Source: Aurantibrevibacter litoralis (GTDB lineage Bacteria; Bacteroidota; Bacteroidia; Flavobacteriales; Flavobacteriaceae). Taken from it: 64,000 bases of DNA. Location: assembly GCF_034651555.1 (NCBI RefSeq), contig NZ_JAYEEQ010000002.1:124001-188000 (forward strand). Reading direction: 5' to 3'. The notes under the pieces are model-generated. The model had not been told where the DNA came from. It saw only the letters and a program-made list of their open reading frames with translations, and did not search any database. Position 1 is the stretch's first letter. Each line of letters starts with the position of its first letter. Position numbers and translations under genes: made by a program. Of this stretch, positions 17,426-26,043 are shown piece by piece.

Positions 17426-19030
17426 CTAGTGCCCTTTTAATACTAAAAAATGAAAGTCTAGAGGGTTTAATTTGGCGCTTAAAAAAGGAATTAAGTCGTC
17501 TCCCCATTCCATGAATAACTCCGAAAAATTGAGGTTTCGTTCCTGAAGAGATCCATTGGGAAACAATTCGTTTTGAATAGCGATAATTCGTTCTACATGA
17601 TCGTTCAGTTTTCTTTTCTGGGCCTTTAACAGTCTTTTTTCCAGCAACGCTAAGCCCTTTAGTTGTTTTGCTTCCTGAGCTTTTACAGCGCCTAAAAACG
17701 ATTTGTCTGTTTGAGAGGCAAGATCGTACAGTTGTTTAAATTGTTGCTCAAGATGTTTTTTTTGCGGCGTAAAATCGATCTTTATTTTTGAAATTTCTCG
17801 AACTTTTTTACGGATCAACTCATCCTGACTGAGAAACAAATCTGAAACATGCAAATTCAATTTTTCTATTTTCTTTTGTTGCTTCGGATGAATGACCAAA
17901 GCCGAATTTCGAAGCAATAGAATGGGAAATGGAACTTTTTCGGCATCAAAATACGATTTTAATAATAGCCAATAGGCAATTTCCCCACCACCACCAATAT
18001 AACAGAGGTTGGGTAAAATTACCTCCTGATAGAGCGGTCTGGTAATGACATTGGGTGAAAATCGCTCGGGATAATCTTGCAACTCCCCAAGGATTGCTTC
18101 CTCTGTAAATTTCTGATCGGTATCGTTGATATAAAAAATACCGTCTTGTGCTACAATGCGCTCCCGAACATTGTTTTTTAGGTAAAAATAATTAATCGCT
18201 CTAGGGTTCACTTGGGCCGTATAGCGCCCATCAATCGCCGACAAGGTGTCAATGGTTTTGCGTACCTCGGTATGTGCTGTGCTTTGTAACAAATCTTGCG
18301 TTACATAAGGTACTAACAACTGTTTCAATTCTTTGTCATCGGCATCAAGAATTACCAACCCATAATCCCCAAATAATGCATTTGCTAAAAAACGAGTGGC
18401 GTCGGCCAAGGTATCGTGTTCTAAATACGCCTTTCGGAAGAGTTCTTTTAATTTTTCTGCATGCATTCCCTTTCCCAATTCCTTTGAAAATGTGTGCCAA
18501 AGAATATCTAAACCTTCGGTATCCAAGCGACCAACTGCGCCGGATACTTTTTTGTTCCATCGCAATTTTTTACCGTTAAGATTAAAGTAATTGATTTCCT
18601 CAAAATCATGATCTTCAGTAGCCATCCAATAAACTGGAACGAAATTATTTTCGGGGTACCTATTTTTTAAATCCTTGGCAAGATTGATCGTCGAAATAAT
18701 TTTATATAAAAAATACAGAGGTCCAGTGAACAAATTTAATTGATGTCCTGTAACCACCGTAAAGGTGTTTTCGGATGATAGAAGCGAAATTTGAGCTTCT
18801 GTAGCTTTGCTTTTAGCTATGTTTTGATATTGCCTTTGCAATACACCACACAAAACAGCTCTATTTTTTATGGGATAGCTAACGCGTTTCTCAACAATTT
18901 GCTGCTTAAAATTCTCTAGGTTGGGATATCTGTGGTACAAGGACCGTAGTGCCTCCTTTTGTTCTACATACTCACAAATAAGAGGGCTAAAATACCCTGT
19001 ATCTTTAAACGGCAAACAGTCTACTTCCAT
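17426..19030 (-). CDS. bshC: Bacillithiol biosynthesis cysteine-adding enzyme BshC
   Basis: Last step of bacillithiol synthesis: adds cysteine to glucosaminyl malate. 534 residues, the family's usual length. Recognised by VVTGHQLNLFTGPLYFLYKIIS, VPVYWMATEDHDFEEINYF and PNLCYIGGGGEIAYWLLLK, plus a Lys/Glu-rich helical stretch near residues 390-490 that matches the BshC coiled coil. Bacteroidetes commonly use bacillithiol. No other bsh genes are in the window. Confidence 0.95.
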   Translation of the reverse strand: MEVDCLPFKDTGYFSPLICEYVEQKEALRSLYHRYPNLENFKQQIVEKRVSYPIKNRAVLCGVLQRQYQNIAKSKATEAQISLLSSENTFTVVTGHQLNLFTGPLYFLYKIISTINLAKDLKNRYPENNFVPVYWMATEDHDFEEINYFNLNGKKLRWNKKVSGAVGRLDTEGLDILWHTFSKELGKGMHAEKLKELFRKAYLEHDTLADATRFLANALFGDYGLVILDADDKELKQLLVPYVTQDLLQSTAHTEVRKTIDTLSAIDGRYTAQVNPRAINYFYLKNNVRERIVAQDGIFYINDTDQKFTEEAILGELQDYPERFSPNVITRPLYQEVILPNLCYIGGGGEIAYWLLLKSYFDAEKVPFPILLLRNSALVIHPKQQKKIEKLNLHVSDLFLSQDELIRKKVREISKIKIDFTPQKKHLEQQFKQLYDLASQTDKSFLGAVKAQEAKQLKGLALLEKRLLKAQKRKLNDHVERIIAIQNELFPNGSLQERNLNFSELFMEWGDDLIPFLSAKLNPLDFHFLVLKGH

Positions 19031-19145
19031 AAAGGCCTACTAAAATATGCGTAAAGATAAAATTCCTTGTTGTTTCAATTCCTAAAAATAAGTTAAGAAG
19101 TATAATAGGCCGAAAAAGAAAAAAAAGAAAAACGCAGCGATATCA

Positions 19146-19178
19146 TTTGCTCAAATTGCCTAAATAATAGTAGATTTG
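19146..19178 (+). promoter_or_regulatory. Candidate Bacteroidetes promoter for the M14 peptidase gene
   Basis: TTTG (19146-19149), a 21-base spacer and TAGATTTG (19171-19178) fit the TTTG-N17-23-TAnnTTTG consensus of the Flavobacterium/Bacteroides primary sigma factor. This would give a leader of about 125 bases before the start at 19312. Confidence 0.4.
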
Positions 19179-19311
19179 ACTAAAATCGTTACATATTTAA
19201 CATGAAGGCTCGTAGTGAACATTTAGTATGCATAAACCATACCTCGGGACTCCATGTTTGAAGTTTGCTACGATATCAACAACTAAAAAACAGAATTACA
19301 TCCATCGTTTT

Positions 19312-21765
19312 ATGAAAAAAATTTTAGGCCTCGTTCTCTTCTTCTTTATCCATCTTGCCGGTGCGCAAGATTTAAAATCGCCCGCCGAATTTTTAGGTTA
19401 TGATTTAGGGTCGCAATTTTCCCGACATCATGAAGTCGTAGATTATTATGAATATCTCGCTAAAGTGGCACCGGATAGGGTGCAATTGGTACCCTATGGC
19501 AAAACCAATGAACGCCGACCCTTACTTTTAGCCTACGTTTCTTCTGCTGCCAATATCACAAATTTGGAACGTATCCGAAAAGACCATTTGGCAACTACCA
19601 CCGGTGTCGGAAATCCGGAAAAAGCCATAGTATGGCTCAGCTACAATGTGCATGGCAATGAAAGTGTTAGCATGGAAGCCTCTATGCTAACCCTATACGA
19701 ATTGCTAACCAGCAAGTCCGCTTTTCTAGAAAATACCATAGTAATAATGGATCCCTGCATAAATCCCGATGGCCGAGATCGGTATGCGAACTGGTACAAT
19801 CAGTTTAAAAATACCCCATACAATGAAGATCCGAACAGTAAGGAACATCATGAAGGGTGGTTAAGCGGACGCTCTAATCATTATATGTTCGATTTAAACC
19901 GCGACTGGGCTTGGCTTACGCAGGTAGAAAGTCAGCAAAGAATAAAGATGTTTAATTTATGGTTGCCTATGGTACATGTAGATTTTCATGAGCAAGGCGT
20001 TGACAATCCTTATTACTTTGCTCCGGCAGCCGAACCACTGCATGAAGTAATTACCGATTTTCAACGTGATTTTCAACAAACCATCGGCAAAAATAACGCT
20101 AAATATTTTGATGCCAATGGCTGGTTCTATTTTACCAAAGAACGTTTTGATTTGTTGTATCCGAGTTATGGGGATACCTATCCTACTTACAATGGAGCTA
20201 TCGGCATGACCTACGAACAAGGTGGAAGTGGCAGGGCCGGTTTGGGAATCATTACCTCTATTGGCGACACGCTAACCCTAAAAGATCGTATTGCACATCA
20301 TCACACAACCGGATTATCTACCGTAGAAGTCGCATCGGCAAACGCAATTAAACTAAACGAAGAATTTAAAAAATTCTACACCACCAAAAACTACAAACAA
20401 AAAAGTTATGTCCTTAACGGGGATTCTGATCGCATTAAGGCGCTGACGCAGCTTTTAGATCAACACGAAATAAAGTATAGTGCAGCCAACACAAACACAA
20501 TTAAGGGCTATGATTATACCACCGGAAAAACAGGCACTTTTAAGGCCACAGAAAAAAGTTTGGTGGTATCTACTGATCAGGTAAAAAGTACATTGGTAAA
20601 AGTATTATTAGAGCCGCAAGCCAAATTAAGCGATTCCATTACGTATGACATCACCGCATGGTCCTTACCCTATGCCTATGGATTAAATGCGGTTGCTTCT
20701 GATGCATTGGCCCCCGGTAAACCCTATGAATTTGAACAGCCTTCGCTAACAGCATTAGACCCAAATTCCTATGCCTTTATAACGGATTGGAACAGCATGC
20801 AAGATGCCCGGTTTTTGGCAGAACTATTAAAAAATAAAATTAGAGTTCGCTATTCCGAAACGCCCTTTCAGATCCTTGACAAAAAATATGATAGAGGAAG
20901 CCTGATTATCACCAAAGGGGATAATGTACATCATAACAATTACCTCTCTGTTTTAAGCGCGACAGCCCAAAAACACCAAAAAACACTCACACCAACGACC
21001 ACTGGTTTTGTAGACAAAGGCAACGATTTTGGCTCGCCCTCTGTACGAATGATACACCCCCCAAAAGTAGCGCTACTAACAGGAAAACCTACCCGAACTT
21101 TACAATTTGGAGAGTTATGGCATTTTTTTGAACAACAATTGCACTATCCTGTAACGGTGATTGACAGTGACTATTTTCAACGAGTACCACTAAAGGATTA
21201 TGATGTCTTTATTTTGCCCGATGGAAATTACACTACTTTTTTTAGTGAAAAACAACTGAAAGATTTAAAAGAATGGGTGCGTAATGGTGGTAAACTGATT
21301 GCCATGGGAGGCGCTATTAAAGGAATCGGCAGTAAAAAAGGCTTTGCAGTAAAAGAACGTACCTTTCCTAAAGACAGTACTAAAGTGATCCTAAACGATT
21401 ACGGACAAAGCGCAAGAGAAGCGATTAAAGATGAAATTACCGGGGCAATTTTTAAAACTAAGGTCGATGCTACCCACCCTTTGGCTTTTGGTTATCGCAA
21501 TTCCTATTTTACCCTAAAATTGGGAAGTGATGCGTATGACTATTTAGATAAAGGAAATGTAGTATATTTAGAAGCCGGCGCAAACATCCCTGTATCCGGA
21601 TTTGCCGGAAGCGAGGCTCAAAAAAAAATTGATAAAACCCTTATTTTTGGAGTAGAAACACATGGAAAAGGGCAGGTGGTTTATATGGTAGATAATCCCC
21701 TTTTTCGCGGATTCTGGGAAAATGGAAAGTTATTTTTTGCCAATGCGCTGTTTATGGTTAGGTAA
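19312..21765 (+). CDS. Secreted M14 family zinc carboxypeptidase, paralogue 1
   Basis: Large exported M14 metallopeptidase, 817 residues. The ATG at 19312 opens a clear signal peptide ending LAGAQ; the frame is open further upstream but with unrelated sequence. Zinc ligands are His and Glu in NVHGNES (near residue 117) and His in VDFHEQG (near 225), with a candidate catalytic Glu in MTYEQGG (near 299). FDLNRDWAW is the conserved substrate-binding segment. The C-terminal third (VALLTGKPTRTLQFGELWHFF, then VFILPDGNYT and GGKLIAMGGA) looks like a type 1 glutamine-amidotransferase fold used as an accessory domain. A homologue of the same architecture is encoded at 49205-51724. It probably trims peptides outside the cytoplasm. 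Confidence 0.93.
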   Translation: MKKILGLVLFFFIHLAGAQDLKSPAEFLGYDLGSQFSRHHEVVDYYEYLAKVAPDRVQLVPYGKTNERRPLLLAYVSSAANITNLERIRKDHLATTTGVGNPEKAIVWLSYNVHGNESVSMEASMLTLYELLTSKSAFLENTIVIMDPCINPDGRDRYANWYNQFKNTPYNEDPNSKEHHEGWLSGRSNHYMFDLNRDWAWLTQVESQQRIKMFNLWLPMVHVDFHEQGVDNPYYFAPAAEPLHEVITDFQRDFQQTIGKNNAKYFDANGWFYFTKERFDLLYPSYGDTYPTYNGAIGMTYEQGGSGRAGLGIITSIGDTLTLKDRIAHHHTTGLSTVEVASANAIKLNEEFKKFYTTKNYKQKSYVLNGDSDRIKALTQLLDQHEIKYSAANTNTIKGYDYTTGKTGTFKATEKSLVVSTDQVKSTLVKVLLEPQAKLSDSITYDITAWSLPYAYGLNAVASDALAPGKPYEFEQPSLTALDPNSYAFITDWNSMQDARFLAELLKNKIRVRYSETPFQILDKKYDRGSLIITKGDNVHHNNYLSVLSATAQKHQKTLTPTTTGFVDKGNDFGSPSVRMIHPPKVALLTGKPTRTLQFGELWHFFEQQLHYPVTVIDSDYFQRVPLKDYDVFILPDGNYTTFFSEKQLKDLKEWVRNGGKLIAMGGAIKGIGSKKGFAVKERTFPKDSTKVILNDYGQSAREAIKDEITGAIFKTKVDATHPLAFGYRNSYFTLKLGSDAYDYLDKGNVVYLEAGANIPVSGFAGSEAQKKIDKTLIFGVETHGKGQVVYMVDNPLFRGFWENGKLFFANALFMVR

Positions 21766-21885
21766 GCCATTTAGCGGTGCTTTTAGAGATATTAAGTGCC
21801 TACATTCTCTATTGGGGCAGGTTAAACTTAAAGGAATGGGTGCCACCCATCAAAACACAGAGGAGGTGCGATAACAATACACAAT

Positions 21886-22620
21886 ATGGACATAAAACTG
21901 GCAGTACTTATCGATGGTGACAATATTCCATCGGCCAATGTAAAAGGGATGATGGAGGAAATTGCTAAATACGGCAACCCCACCATAAAAAGAATTTATG
22001 GCGATTGGACCAACCCCAAGCTGTCAAAATGGAAAAATGTGTTGTTGGAAAATGCCATCACCCCAATACAACAATATTCCTACACCACAGGTAAAAATGC
22101 CACCGACTCCGCTATGATTATTGATGCCATGGATATTCTGTATTCCGAAAAAGTGAATGGATTTTGTCTGGTTTCCAGTGATAGCGACTTCACTAAATTG
22201 GCTACACGATTACGAGAGGCAGGTATGCAAGTGTTTGGAATTGGTGAAAAGAAAACCCCAAATCCGTTTATTGTAGCCTGTGACAAATTTATATACCTCG
22301 AAATTTTAAAAAATAGAACGTCCGGAAATGACGTAGAAACGACTGAAAACAAAGACCTAGAAAAGAATAATGTAGACAAAATTACACACAAAGAAATAAA
22401 ATTAATTTCGGCCACCATTTCCGATGTGGCCGATGACGATGGTTGGGCTTTTTTGGGAGATGTAGGAAGCTTACTCCAAAAAAAACAGCCCAATTTTGAT
22501 TCCAGAAATTACGGTTTTCCAAAACTAACACCACTTATAAAATCGATTAAAAATTTTGAAGTAGAAGAACGCGAAAATTCCAAAGGCCGATTTAAATTGG
22601 TTTATGTGCGCATAAAATAA
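21886..22620 (+). CDS. NYN-domain (LabA/DUF88) ribonuclease with C-terminal OST-HTH/LOTUS domain
   Basis: Cytosolic 244-residue protein. Residues 1-145 form a NYN (PIN-like) nuclease domain: acidic metal-site motifs IDGDN near the start, NATDSAMIIDAMD and SSDSDFTKLA. Residues 165-244 match the OST-HTH/LOTUS fold, an RNA-binding winged helix, with DDDGWAFLGDVGSLL and NYGFPKLTPLI. The pairing is known in bacterial NYN proteins and in eukaryotic MARF1/Limkain-b1; it suggests RNA cleavage guided by RNA binding. The target is unknown. It is followed by an esterase gene after 17 bases. Confidence 0.88.
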   Translation: MDIKLAVLIDGDNIPSANVKGMMEEIAKYGNPTIKRIYGDWTNPKLSKWKNVLLENAITPIQQYSYTTGKNATDSAMIIDAMDILYSEKVNGFCLVSSDSDFTKLATRLREAGMQVFGIGEKKTPNPFIVACDKFIYLEILKNRTSGNDVETTENKDLEKNNVDKITHKEIKLISATISDVADDDGWAFLGDVGSLLQKKQPNFDSRNYGFPKLTPLIKSIKNFEVEERENSKGRFKLVYVRIK

Positions 22621-22637
22621 CCTAAATTTAAACTAAC

Positions 22638-23525
22638 ATGTTAAAAATCGAAAATATTCAAATTAGAGCATTATCCCTCCTACTAGCCCTTTTCATTTCC
22701 GTTACTGTTGCTGGCCAGACCGGAAAAGTATTCGACAATCTTACCGTAAAGAGCGCCATTCTAAAAAGTGACCGAAAATTTGCGATATACCTGCCTCCGG
22801 ATTACGATACTTCCCAAAGGAGTTACCCTGTGCTTTATTTACTGCACGGAGCCGGTGACGACCAAACCGGGTGGGTACAATTTGGCGAAGTGCTTCACAT
22901 TACCGACAACGCCATAAAAGAAGGAAAAGCCACGCCTATGATCATTGTAATGCCCGATGCCAATACGGGAAAACGCGGTTATTTTAATGATATAAAAGGC
23001 GACTGGAATTACGAGGATTTTTTCTTTAAGGAGTTGATGCCCTACGTAGAAAAAACGTATCGCATTAAGAACGATAAACGCTACAGAGCCATTGCCGGAC
23101 TTTCCATGGGTGGTGGTGGCACATTTATGTATGCACTTCACCGGCCCGAATTATTTTCCTCGGCCTGCCCATTAAGTGCGTACGTAGGCCCCTTGAGTCT
23201 TGAGGAGCTAAAGGCTCGTTTTGCACGTACTAATGAAACCTACACGGATTCGGATAGCGCTTTACAAACCTATTTTGAAAAGCATAATGCCCTCTCCCTT
23301 ATTGAGAGTACCGACGCAGAAAAATTAAAATCCGTAAAATGGTTCATCGACTGTGGGGACGACGACTTTCTGTACGAAGGCAACAGTCTTGTACATATCG
23401 CTTTAAAGAAAAAGGAAATTCCGCATGAATTTCGAATACGGGACGGTGCTCATAACTGGACCTACTGGCGCGAATCCCTACCTCATGTCCTAGCGTTTGT
23501 GTCGGATACGTTTCATCAGAAATAA
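22638..23525 (+). CDS. Secreted esterase, alpha/beta-hydrolase (esterase D/feruloyl-type)
   Basis: 295-residue alpha/beta hydrolase of the putative esterase (esterase D, XynZ-like) family. Signal peptide to about residue 26 (VTVAGQ). Oxyanion segment YLLHGAGDD, nucleophile elbow GLSMGGG, acid in IDCGDDDFLYEG and His in DGAHNWTYW. Family members deacylate carbohydrate or siderophore esters; the substrate is unassigned. It lies between NYN and S10 genes with short gaps (17 and 40 bases), so an operon is likely although the functions seem unrelated. Confidence 0.9.
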   Translation: MLKIENIQIRALSLLLALFISVTVAGQTGKVFDNLTVKSAILKSDRKFAIYLPPDYDTSQRSYPVLYLLHGAGDDQTGWVQFGEVLHITDNAIKEGKATPMIIVMPDANTGKRGYFNDIKGDWNYEDFFFKELMPYVEKTYRIKNDKRYRAIAGLSMGGGGTFMYALHRPELFSSACPLSAYVGPLSLEELKARFARTNETYTDSDSALQTYFEKHNALSLIESTDAEKLKSVKWFIDCGDDDFLYEGNSLVHIALKKKEIPHEFRIRDGAHNWTYWRESLPHVLAFVSDTFHQK

Positions 23526-23565
23526 AACACACCCTCTTTAAGGTACCTAACACTATCCTTCGGTA

Positions 23566-25074
23566 ATGAAAACATATAAAAGCTACTTTATAATTCCCTT
23601 TCTTTTTTTTGTGTTTGCCATGAAGGCTCAGATTGAAACCGATGTAGTCTTTCCCATTCCGGAACCTCAGGCATTTATTACCCTTCATCAAGGAACCTTT
23701 GGTGGTAAAACAATAAAATATAAAGCTACAGCGAAAGAAACGTATTTAAAAAATAAACAGGGAGAAGCAGAAGCTTCTATATGGTCGGTGGCCTATACCC
23801 AAGAAGGCGTCCTAGAAACCGGCAAGCGCCCTGTCACTTTCGTGTTTAATGGCGGTCCTGGATCGGCCTCGGTATGGTTGCACATGGGTATGTTTGGCCC
23901 TCAAGTTGTGAAGGTGCATTCCGATGCTTTGGAAGATGACGGTGCTGCGCCCTATCCTCTAGTTGCCAATACCCATGGATTATTAGATCTGTCCGATTTC
24001 GTATTTATAGATCCTGTAGGAACAGGCTATAGCAGGGTTGTCGGAAAAGGTAAAGTTACTGATTATTGGGGCTTAAATGAGGATGCAGCTTCTATAGCCC
24101 AATTTATTCGACAATGGATAACGGAAAATAAAAGGTGGTTTTCGCCAAAATATTTGGCCGGAGAAAGTTTTGGTACTACCCGAGCAGTGGCCGTGACTAA
24201 TGCGCTAGAGGACGAAACTGAAAACATGGCCTTAAACGGACTTATACTTATTTCTCAAGCGCTAGACTATGATGGTTCTACCTCCATTCATGATAATATA
24301 ACTTCGTACCTAACCTATTTGCCGAGTATGGCCGCCACCGCTTGGTATCATAAAAAAGCGGGGCAAGGAAAAACCTTAGCCGCCTTTACGGAAGAATGCC
24401 GATCGTTTACCTACGATACCTATGCCCCGGCATTGTATAAAGGTTCTTTTTTGAGTACGGCACAACAAAATGAAATAGCTGAAAAACTGGCCTATTTCAC
24501 AGGATTAGAAAAATCCTATATTCTAAAATCCAATTTACGTATTCTGGTGCCTCGTTTTCAGAAGCAACTCCTTGATAAAGAAGGATTGGCCATAGGAAGA
24601 TTAGACGGTCGTTTTATGGGAGCAGAATCTGATGCCGCTTCGGAAGAACCTCATTTGGGAGACCCGGCGAGTTATCAAATCAGTGCCGCATATACCGCCG
24701 CCTTGCATGAGTATTATGCCAAAACCTTAAAAATAACTATGGATCGTCCTTACATTGTTTCCAATGAGGAACTAGGAAATCATTGGCGATGGAGAACCGC
24801 ACCCGAAGGTACCTATTGGGAACCAACACCTGTAAATGTAGCACGTGGACTTGGCGATGCCATGCGCCGTAATACGGAAATGAACGTATTGGTAGCCTGT
24901 GGGTATTATGATCTTATAACTCCCTTCTTTGATGCCGAATATACCTTTTCCCGCCATGGGATTGTTATGGAGCGCACGCAACTAAAGTATTACGAAAGTG
25001 GGCATATGATGTATACTCATGAACCAGATTTAATTGAACTAGCCAAAGACGTCAGGGCATTTTTCTCCAAATAA
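23566..25074 (+). CDS. Secreted serine carboxypeptidase, family S10
   Basis: 502-residue S10 peptidase with signal peptide ending MKAQ. Conserved NGGPGSASVW oxyanion strand, nucleophile Ser in YLAGESFGTTRA, Asp in VACGYYDLITPFFDAE and His in YESGHMMYTHEP. These enzymes remove C-terminal residues from peptides at low pH in eukaryotes; bacterial secreted members are probably nutrient scavengers. It converges on the PorP/SprF gene 45 bases away without a clear terminator. Confidence 0.92.
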   Translation: MKTYKSYFIIPFLFFVFAMKAQIETDVVFPIPEPQAFITLHQGTFGGKTIKYKATAKETYLKNKQGEAEASIWSVAYTQEGVLETGKRPVTFVFNGGPGSASVWLHMGMFGPQVVKVHSDALEDDGAAPYPLVANTHGLLDLSDFVFIDPVGTGYSRVVGKGKVTDYWGLNEDAASIAQFIRQWITENKRWFSPKYLAGESFGTTRAVAVTNALEDETENMALNGLILISQALDYDGSTSIHDNITSYLTYLPSMAATAWYHKKAGQGKTLAAFTEECRSFTYDTYAPALYKGSFLSTAQQNEIAEKLAYFTGLEKSYILKSNLRILVPRFQKQLLDKEGLAIGRLDGRFMGAESDAASEEPHLGDPASYQISAAYTAALHEYYAKTLKITMDRPYIVSNEELGNHWRWRTAPEGTYWEPTPVNVARGLGDAMRRNTEMNVLVACGYYDLITPFFDAEYTFSRHGIVMERTQLKYYESGHMMYTHEPDLIELAKDVRAFFSK

Positions 25075-25119
25075 AAAGACATCGAAGAAGTTGAAAAATG
25101 ATTTAGAATGACTACAAGC

Positions 25120-26034
25120 CTAATCGATAAGATATCCATGTCCAAATTGATAACTTAGGACAAATCCATGTGTGTTACCCAAGGGAGAATCATTCATTGC
25201 GACATTGTAGTTGTAAATTAAACGAACACTATCAAACAAATAAACACCGGCCAAAAGGTTTACGGACGATGTTGTTCTGTAACCACCTCCTATTTCAAAT
25301 TTATTCTTAAAACTTACGGCTAAATTGATATCGGCCTGCAAAGGAGCCCCATCTTCATGCTTAACAAGCATATTGGGCTTTATCATCAAGTCCTGAAAAA
25401 TATTATTAAAAAAGCGATACCCAAAATACCCGTACACCGGATTTTTCAAACTCAAATTATCATCACTTGCCAAAGAATCGCCCAACACGTTGGGTGCCGA
25501 AAAACCAATATAGAAATTGGCATGATTAAAGAGAATTCCTAAGCCAAGTGTTGGAATACTGGCTGAAATATTCTGAGCAAAATTAGGGTCGTCCAAAATT
25601 CCTAACTCCAACAAATTGTTCTTATATTGCTGTAATCCTGCCGTAAGTCCAAAAGAAAGTACCCCGGGCTGATAATGCTGCCAATACGGACGATCGCTTT
25701 GAAAATCGAAAAATATTTTATACGAATAAGCACCAAAAAAACTGGTAGAAGTGGTAACCCCAATCTCATCCCTAAGAATTCCTGCACCCAATCCTACTTT
25801 ATCTCTATTGGTAGATCCGTGTGCGGTAAGTGCAAATGTTCTGGGACTTCCCTCAAATTGATTAAAAAACCCTGCATTGCTTATCGTTACTTCCGCATTT
25901 GGTGTAAGACCGGCATAGGCCGAATTTACAATAAAAGGGTTGTAATTGTATTCAGAAAATGTCGGGGTTTGCTGTGCAGAAATGGTATACGATACCAAAA
26001 TTGTTAGTGCCAGGAAAATTATTCTTTTATGCAT
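25120..26034 (-). CDS. PorP/SprF family type IX secretion membrane protein
   Basis: 304-residue outer-membrane beta-barrel protein. Signal peptide ends TISAQ, then the family opening QTPTFSEYNYNPFIVNSAYAGL. PorP/SprF proteins work with the T9SS; SprF is needed for surface display of the SprB adhesin in Flavobacterium johnsoniae, and paralogues are usually encoded just downstream of a cargo with a type B (CHU_C) C-terminal domain. That is the arrangement here: the start lies 9 bases past the stop of the giant adhesin gene. The two were probably translated from one transcript. Confidence 0.95.
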   Translation of the reverse strand: MHKRIIFLALTILVSYTISAQQTPTFSEYNYNPFIVNSAYAGLTPNAEVTISNAGFFNQFEGSPRTFALTAHGSTNRDKVGLGAGILRDEIGVTTSTSFFGAYSYKIFFDFQSDRPYWQHYQPGVLSFGLTAGLQQYKNNLLELGILDDPNFAQNISASIPTLGLGILFNHANFYIGFSAPNVLGDSLASDDNLSLKNPVYGYFGYRFFNNIFQDLMIKPNMLVKHEDGAPLQADINLAVSFKNKFEIGGGYRTTSSVNLLAGVYLFDSVRLIYNYNVAMNDSPLGNTHGFVLSYQFGHGYLID

Positions 26035-26043
26035 ATTTTTTTA

